The notes under the pieces were generated by a model, which saw only the letters and a list, made by a program, of their open reading frames with translations, was not told where the DNA came from and did not search any database. Position numbers and translations under genes: made by a program. From an uncultured Eubacteriales bacterium (GTDB taxonomy: Bacteria > Bacillota > Clostridia > Oscillospirales > QAMX01): a stretch of DNA of 64,000 bases. Below, one piece after another: positions 60,425 through 64,000 of the stretch (the stretch's first letter is position 1; each line of letters opens with the position of its first letter). Where the stretch lies: NCBI GenBank assembly GCA_934546935.1, contig CAKTEH010000006.1:70382-134381 (forward strand). Direction: 5' to 3'.

Positions 60425-61180
60425 ATGCAGCTTGTTATCCTTACCGCTTTGGGTGTTGGAGGCGCAACCGTCGCCGGCGCACTGCTGGGGTTTCTGTTTA
60501 AAAAAATCCCGCATAAATGGAACGACGGCATCCTCGGGTTTGCCGCCGGCGTCATGCTGGCTGCGGCAGTGACCGGCCTGATTCTCCCCGCCGCAGAGCT
60601 GACTGGTACGCGCAGAATTTATATTGTCGTGCTTGGAATTTTCACCGGGGCGCTGTTTTTAAACTTTATGGACCAGCTGACGCCGCATTTGCACCATATT
60701 TCCGGCATAGAACCGGAAGCGCACCGGGATAACCGTGCGCTGGATCGGGTGCTGCTGTTCGTGCTGGCCATCGCCATCCATAACCTCCCCGAGGGGTTAG
60801 CCGCCGGCGTAGGCTTCGGCGGGGAGGACAACAGTTCGGCGATTACGGTCGCAGTGGGAATTGCTTTACAGAATATTCCGGAAGGAATGGTTATCATCTC
60901 ACCGATGCTCGCCGCCGGAATCCGCCCGGGCCGCACCTTCCTGATCGCCGCAGCAACCGGCCTGGTAGAAGTCATCGGAACCATGACCGGCTATTTTGCC
61001 GCAAGCATTTCCGCGGCCGTCCTGCCCTTCATGCTGGCCTTTGCCGGCGGGACAATGCTCTATGTTATTTCCGACGAAATGATCCCGGAAACGCATGCCC
61101 ACGGCTATGAACGGCTTGCCACCTATTCGCTGCTTATTGGATTTACTGTCATGCTGGTGCTGGATTCGGCCATTGGATGA
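60425..61180 (+). CDS. ZIP family metal transporter
   Basis: A 251-residue transporter with about eight helices, likely importing zinc or another divalent metal. Helix 4 shows H-N-L-P-E-G and helix 5 Q-N-I-P-E-G, the conserved ZIP metal-binding pair (about residues 119-124 and 149-153). A short histidine-containing loop (P-H-L-H-H) lies near residue 88. AAGGAGG stands upstream of the ATG. A strong hairpin terminator follows at 61332. Confidence 0.94.
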   Translation: MQLVILTALGVGGATVAGALLGFLFKKIPHKWNDGILGFAAGVMLAAAVTGLILPAAELTGTRRIYIVVLGIFTGALFLNFMDQLTPHLHHISGIEPEAHRDNRALDRVLLFVLAIAIHNLPEGLAAGVGFGGEDNSSAITVAVGIALQNIPEGMVIISPMLAAGIRPGRTFLIAAATGLVEVIGTMTGYFAASISAAVLPFMLAFAGGTMLYVISDEMIPETHAHGYERLATYSLLIGFTVMLVLDSAIG

Positions 61181-61331
61181 GCAGAAGCACTGCCGGCGAA
61201 ATCCCACCCGGCAGCGTAAACGGCACTGCTTTTTCCATAACCTAAAAAAGTTCTTGAGAAACAGTTGGATACCCTTTTATGTCCTGATTATTTTTATGAA
61301 AAATTATGCCGGGACACTCACAATGGATCTG

Positions 61332-61369
61332 AAAAAATGCGTCTTTCGATCTCGAGAGACGCATTTTTT
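61332..61369 (+). terminator. Terminator behind the ZIP transporter gene
   Basis: A 13-bp perfect stem (61332-61344 with 61357-61369) that starts with six A and ends with six T residues. It may act in both directions. Confidence 0.9.
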
Positions 61370-61443
61370 CAGGTCGGCATACCCAGCGCTTGCAAGATTT
61401 CCTTCCCGGGTGTAAAATGGGGAAGACAGAAGGAGGGCTGCCT

Positions 61444-62307
61444 ATGTGGATCCTTTATGCATGCCTTTCCGCATTTTTTGCAGGTATAACCTCAATCCTA
61501 AGCAAATGTGGGATCCGGAAAACGGATTCCACGCTTGCCACTGCGCTGCGGACCGTAGTTGTGTTGGCCATGGCCTGGATTATGGTGCTGCTGGCCGGAT
61601 CTTTGGACGGCGTTTCCCACATTGCGCCAAAAACCATGCTGTTTCTGGTCCTATCCGGCCTGGCCACCGGCGCAAGCTGGCTGTGCTATTTCCGCGCGCT
61701 GCAGAAGGGGGATATCAACCGTGTCGTCCCAGTCGATAAATCCAGCACCATCCTTTCCGTGCTGTTTGCCATGCTGTTCCTCGGGGAACGGGAAAACTGG
61801 GGGCTAAAGCTTATATTTTTAGCGCTGATTGCCACGGGCACTTATCTGATGATCCAGAAAAAACATCTGCCGCAGACGGATGGACAGCGCGGCTGGTTTT
61901 TCTATGCAGCCGCCTCCGCCGTTTTCGCCGCGCTGACTTCCATACTCGGGAAAATCGGCATTGAGGGCGTCGAATCCAACCTCGGTACCGCCATCCGTAC
62001 CGGCGTAGTGCTGGTTATGGCCTGGGGCATGGTGTTTCTCCGGCACAGGCAGGGCGCAACGCTTGCCTTTGACCGGCAGGAACTGGGGTTTATTGCCATG
62101 TCCGGACTGGCTACCGGCGCAAGCTGGCTGTTTTATTATATGGCGCTGCAAAAAGGTGTGGTCTGCGTTGTCGTCCCGATCGATAAGCTGAGCATCCTCG
62201 TCACCGTCGCTTTTTCCGCATTGGTTTTTCACGAACATCTGTCGAAACGCAGCGCACTGGGCCTTGCCCTGATGGCGGCGGGCACATTATGCATGGCGAT
62301 GACCTAG
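61444..62307 (+). CDS. EamA family (DMT) transporter
   Basis: A 287-residue membrane protein with ten helices in two homologous halves; the repeat is clear as G-L-A-T-G-A-S-W-L-C-Y-F-R-A-L-Q-K-G in the first half and G-L-A-T-G-A-S-W-L-F-Y-Y-M-A-L-Q-K-G in the second. EamA proteins export amino acids or other metabolites. The start at 61444 has AAGGAGGG nine bases before it; upstream in-frame codons belong to the spacer. Confidence 0.93.
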   Translation: MWILYACLSAFFAGITSILSKCGIRKTDSTLATALRTVVVLAMAWIMVLLAGSLDGVSHIAPKTMLFLVLSGLATGASWLCYFRALQKGDINRVVPVDKSSTILSVLFAMLFLGERENWGLKLIFLALIATGTYLMIQKKHLPQTDGQRGWFFYAAASAVFAALTSILGKIGIEGVESNLGTAIRTGVVLVMAWGMVFLRHRQGATLAFDRQELGFIAMSGLATGASWLFYYMALQKGVVCVVVPIDKLSILVTVAFSALVFHEHLSKRSALGLALMAAGTLCMAMT

Positions 62308-62459
62308 CGCTTTGTTTAAACAGGCTTGTCTCCCTATGTGCAAAGCCCCTCTTCTCTGGAACCGGAATCGGTTTTTCGACAGCGCTTGCCTCTGTTTTCC
62401 CATATTGTATGCACACAAAGAACCATAAAGTTGACTTGGATACATTGAGGGTATTCTGT

Positions 62460-62948
62460 ATGGACGGTAAATTGCGCAATATGACGTCTCTGTATATCCA
62501 GCATGAAGATCAATTCCTGCTGCTTTACCGGCAGGGCAGCCGTATTGTTGATCGCATGTGGATTGCCACAGCCGGCGGACATTTTGAAGAGAGCGAGCTC
62601 AACGACGCCAGGATCTGTATCCTGCGGGAACTGAAGGAAGAACTGGGAATTTCCGAAGATGTCCTGAAAAACCTCGAAATGCGTTATATAACTTTGCGTA
62701 GGACACAGGGGGAAATCCGGCAAAACTATTATTTCTTTGCCGAATTACAAAACATGGATATAAACCTTGTATCCAACGAAGGGGTTTTACGGTGGTTTAG
62801 CGCTTCCCAGCTACAGGATCTGGAAATGCCATACACTGCGAAATATGTAGTGCGGCATTACTTAGCTACCGGCAGGTTTAACCATATACTATACGGCGGC
62901 ATTGCCGATGGCAAGCAGCTTATATTCACACAATTACCGGAATTTTAA
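62460..62948 (+). CDS. Nudix hydrolase
   Basis: A 162-residue enzyme that should cleave nucleoside diphosphate-linked compounds. The Nudix box is complete: G-G-H-F-E-E-S-E and then R-E-L-K-E-E-L-G-I, spanning about residues 39-62. The start ATG at 62460 follows GAGGG by nine bases. C-terminal to the box is a region with Y-Y-F-F-A-E-L. Substrate unknown. Confidence 0.9.
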   Translation: MDGKLRNMTSLYIQHEDQFLLLYRQGSRIVDRMWIATAGGHFEESELNDARICILRELKEELGISEDVLKNLEMRYITLRRTQGEIRQNYYFFAELQNMDINLVSNEGVLRWFSASQLQDLEMPYTAKYVVRHYLATGRFNHILYGGIADGKQLIFTQLPEF

Positions 62949-63016
62949 AACTTTTTTAAAAACACAACCATTAGAGTATCTCATTTTCAAGAAACAACCC
63001 TTCAGGAGGAAAATTT

Positions 63017-63418
63017 ATGAAAGACCTGGAACAGATACGCGCCTATTTCTCCAACGACCGTTTTGCAAGTGAGGGGCTCGGCGCAGTAATTGAGCAGGCG
63101 GAGCCTGGGCATGCGCTGTGCCGCATGGAGATCCTGCCGCAGCACTGCAATGCGCTGGGAAAGCCGATGGGCGGCGCGATTTTCACCCTGGCGGATTTTG
63201 CTTTTGCCGTCGCCGCCAACACCGCGCAGCAGCCGACCGTCTCCCTGTCCAGTCAGATCGCCTACCTTTCAGCTGCAAAGGGAAAAATACTTTTTGCCGA
63301 AGCGCATGCTGTTAAACGCGGCCGTTCCACCTGCTATTATCAGATTGATATTTCCGACGAGCTGGGCACAGCGGTAGCCTGCGTAACAACAACCGGTTTC
63401 GTTATGAACGGAAAATAA
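63017..63418 (+). CDS. PaaI-type hotdog thioesterase
   Basis: A 133-residue hotdog-fold protein. H-C-N-A-L-G-K-P-M-G-G-A-I-F-T-L-A-D matches the PaaI/acyl-CoA thioesterase active-site helix (with the Asp near residue 59). Probably hydrolyses acyl- or aryl-CoA. AGGAGG lies nine bases upstream of the ATG. Confidence 0.9.
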   Translation: MKDLEQIRAYFSNDRFASEGLGAVIEQAEPGHALCRMEILPQHCNALGKPMGGAIFTLADFAFAVAANTAQQPTVSLSSQIAYLSAAKGKILFAEAHAVKRGRSTCYYQIDISDELGTAVACVTTTGFVMNGK

Positions 63419-63452
63419 AATAGCGCAGAGAAAAGGAAATAAACAAACCCAA

Positions 63453-63756
63453 ATGGTTTTGATCGTAAATCTATACTATACGGAAAAAAACGGCTTCGCC
63501 CGTGGCCTTTTGCCCAGGAAATGATGGAAAGCGGCCTTGTCCGGCAAACCAGGGCCGAAGAGGGCAACCTCCGCTATGCGTATTTTTTTCCAATGGACGA
63601 TCCTGAAACTGTACTGCTGATCGACACCTGGCGCGATCAGGCGGCGCTGGATGCACATCATAAAGCATCAATGATGGCCGAAATCGAGCATTTACGAAAA
63701 AATACGGCCTGCATCTGCGTGTAAAGCGCTATATCGATGAAACCTGCTGCAAATAG
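63453..63756 (+). pseudogene. Antibiotic-biosynthesis-monooxygenase (ABM) domain protein broken by two frameshifts
   Basis: Three frames together give one continuous ABM-type (quinol monooxygenase-like) protein. Frame 1 from 63453 reads M-V-L-I-V-N-L-Y-Y-T-E-K-N-G-F-A-R; after a shift near 63500 the second frame gives F-A-Q-E-M-M-E-S-G-L-V and continues through V-L-L-I-D-T-W to residue ~85; a second shift in the A-run at 63696-63701 leads to Y-G-L-H-L-R-V-K-R-Y and a stop at 63756. Each shift equals loss of one base. As it stands no full protein is made; two sequencing errors in short homopolymers are the alternative. Confidence 0.8.
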
Positions 63757-63772
63757 AAAAGGACGAAAACCC

Positions 63773-63811
63773 ATGATTAAAATCTTATTCGTGTGCCACG
63801 GGAATGTTTAA
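63773..63811 (+). pseudogene. N-terminal stub of a low-molecular-weight protein tyrosine phosphatase
   Basis: Twelve codons, M-I-K-I-L-F-V-C-H-G-N-V, then a stop. The sequence is exactly the start of LMW-PTP enzymes (V-C-x-x-N-x-C-R-S P-loop), cut within the P-loop before the catalytic C-R-S part is complete. The DNA that follows does not continue the family in any frame I tried. Confidence 0.7.
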
Positions 63812-63832
63812 TGCAGGCTGTGAAAGCCTTGA

Positions 63833-64000
63833 TTTTGTTGGATTTCTTGGAAATTAATCAAAAATTTACACCTTATTTATACCTTTGGAAGACCGGATCG
63901 GAACAATAGAGAAAATAAAGAAATCCATATTGGAAGATGTCATCCATTAAAAGGAAATCGCAAAGGTCAATACGCAATGGATTTAGTTCATCCCTATCGA
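63833..64000 (+). pseudogene. 3' part of a HigB/RelE-like toxin gene, 5' end decayed, cut by window edge
   Basis: The frame open from 63833 to the window end finishes with I-G-R-C-H-P-L-K-G-N-R-K-G and Q-Y-A-M-D-L-V-H-P-Y-R, a very good match to the C-terminal half of RelE/HigB-type ('killer') toxins. No start codon or ribosome site precedes it, and the part before residue ~33 does not resemble the family; a neighbouring frame (R-I-G-T-I-E-K-I-K) looks like a displaced piece of it. The gene may continue beyond 64000 with an antitoxin. The DNA is much richer in A and T than the rest of the window. Confidence 0.6.

Overview
The window reads as a chromosome segment of a low-GC-phylum but fairly GC-rich anaerobe: Firmicutes, class Clostridia, most likely an Oscillospirales/Ruminococcaceae-type gut bacterium. 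The basis is inference from gene content and signals: zinc-ribbon L28 and L32, a ClpE-like ATPase, XpaC/TelA, a tRNA-Gln(CTG), a tryptophan T-box, YsxC, RbgA and CotS-like proteins, many sigma-A promoters with 17-nt spacers, AGGAGG ribosome sites and TTG/GTG starts. There is no rRNA, CRISPR array, prophage or insertion sequence. Nearly all of it is core genome; only the last ~550 bases look decayed.

Layout. 1-3.4 kb: end of a PH-domain membrane protein, a promoter with a long GC-rich leader, then metG-tatD. 3.4-8.8 kb: a four-gene operon of an ABC-2 exporter with GldG-like and DUF4340 partners, closed by a strong terminator. 9-11.9 kb: a ClpE-like unfoldase and a CDP-alcohol phosphatidyltransferase. 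11.9-15.3 kb: a large SLH-domain surface protein with its own strong promoter and terminator. 15.4-19.2 kb: an operon xpaC-telA-lemA-TPM. 19.2-23.5 kb: yceD(DUF177)-rpmF-DUF512-der-plsY. 23.5-27.3 kb: PAP2 phosphatase, MATE exporter, a small membrane protein, a cytosolic Cu/Zn-type SOD and tRNA-Gln.

27.5-34.1 kb, plus strand: rpmB, rplS, lepB, rbgA, rnhB, yraN, a membrane-dipeptidase homologue, thrC and a metallophosphoesterase. 34.3-40.8 kb: the protein-quality cluster tig-clpP-clpX-lon-ysxC. 40.8-46.8 kb: a CotS-like kinase, a MoxR-DUF58-DUF4129 operon, a GNAT and a CPBP protease. 46.9-49 kb: a solitary beta-helix protein that resembles GH120 xylosidases and keeps their Asp/Glu pair. 49-50.2 kb: a GNAT and an unrecognised protein.

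50.3-55.1 kb, minus strand: the tryptophan genes in the order trpB-A-D-C-F without trpE or trpG, under a Trp-specific T-box riboswitch. 55.2-62.9 kb: a small membrane protein, mutY, a CBS protein, a Na/Pi-type transporter with PhoU domain, a lipoprotein, a ZIP metal transporter, an EamA transporter and a Nudix protein. 63.0-64.0 kb: a hotdog thioesterase, then a twice-frameshifted ABM monooxygenase, a 12-codon stub of a low-molecular-weight tyrosine phosphatase and the 3' part of a HigB-like toxin, in distinctly AT-rich DNA.

No clearly new multi-gene system was found. The best leads are the GH120-like orphan, the XpaC/TelA/LemA/TPM operon, the divergent TrpC and TrpF, and the decayed right edge.
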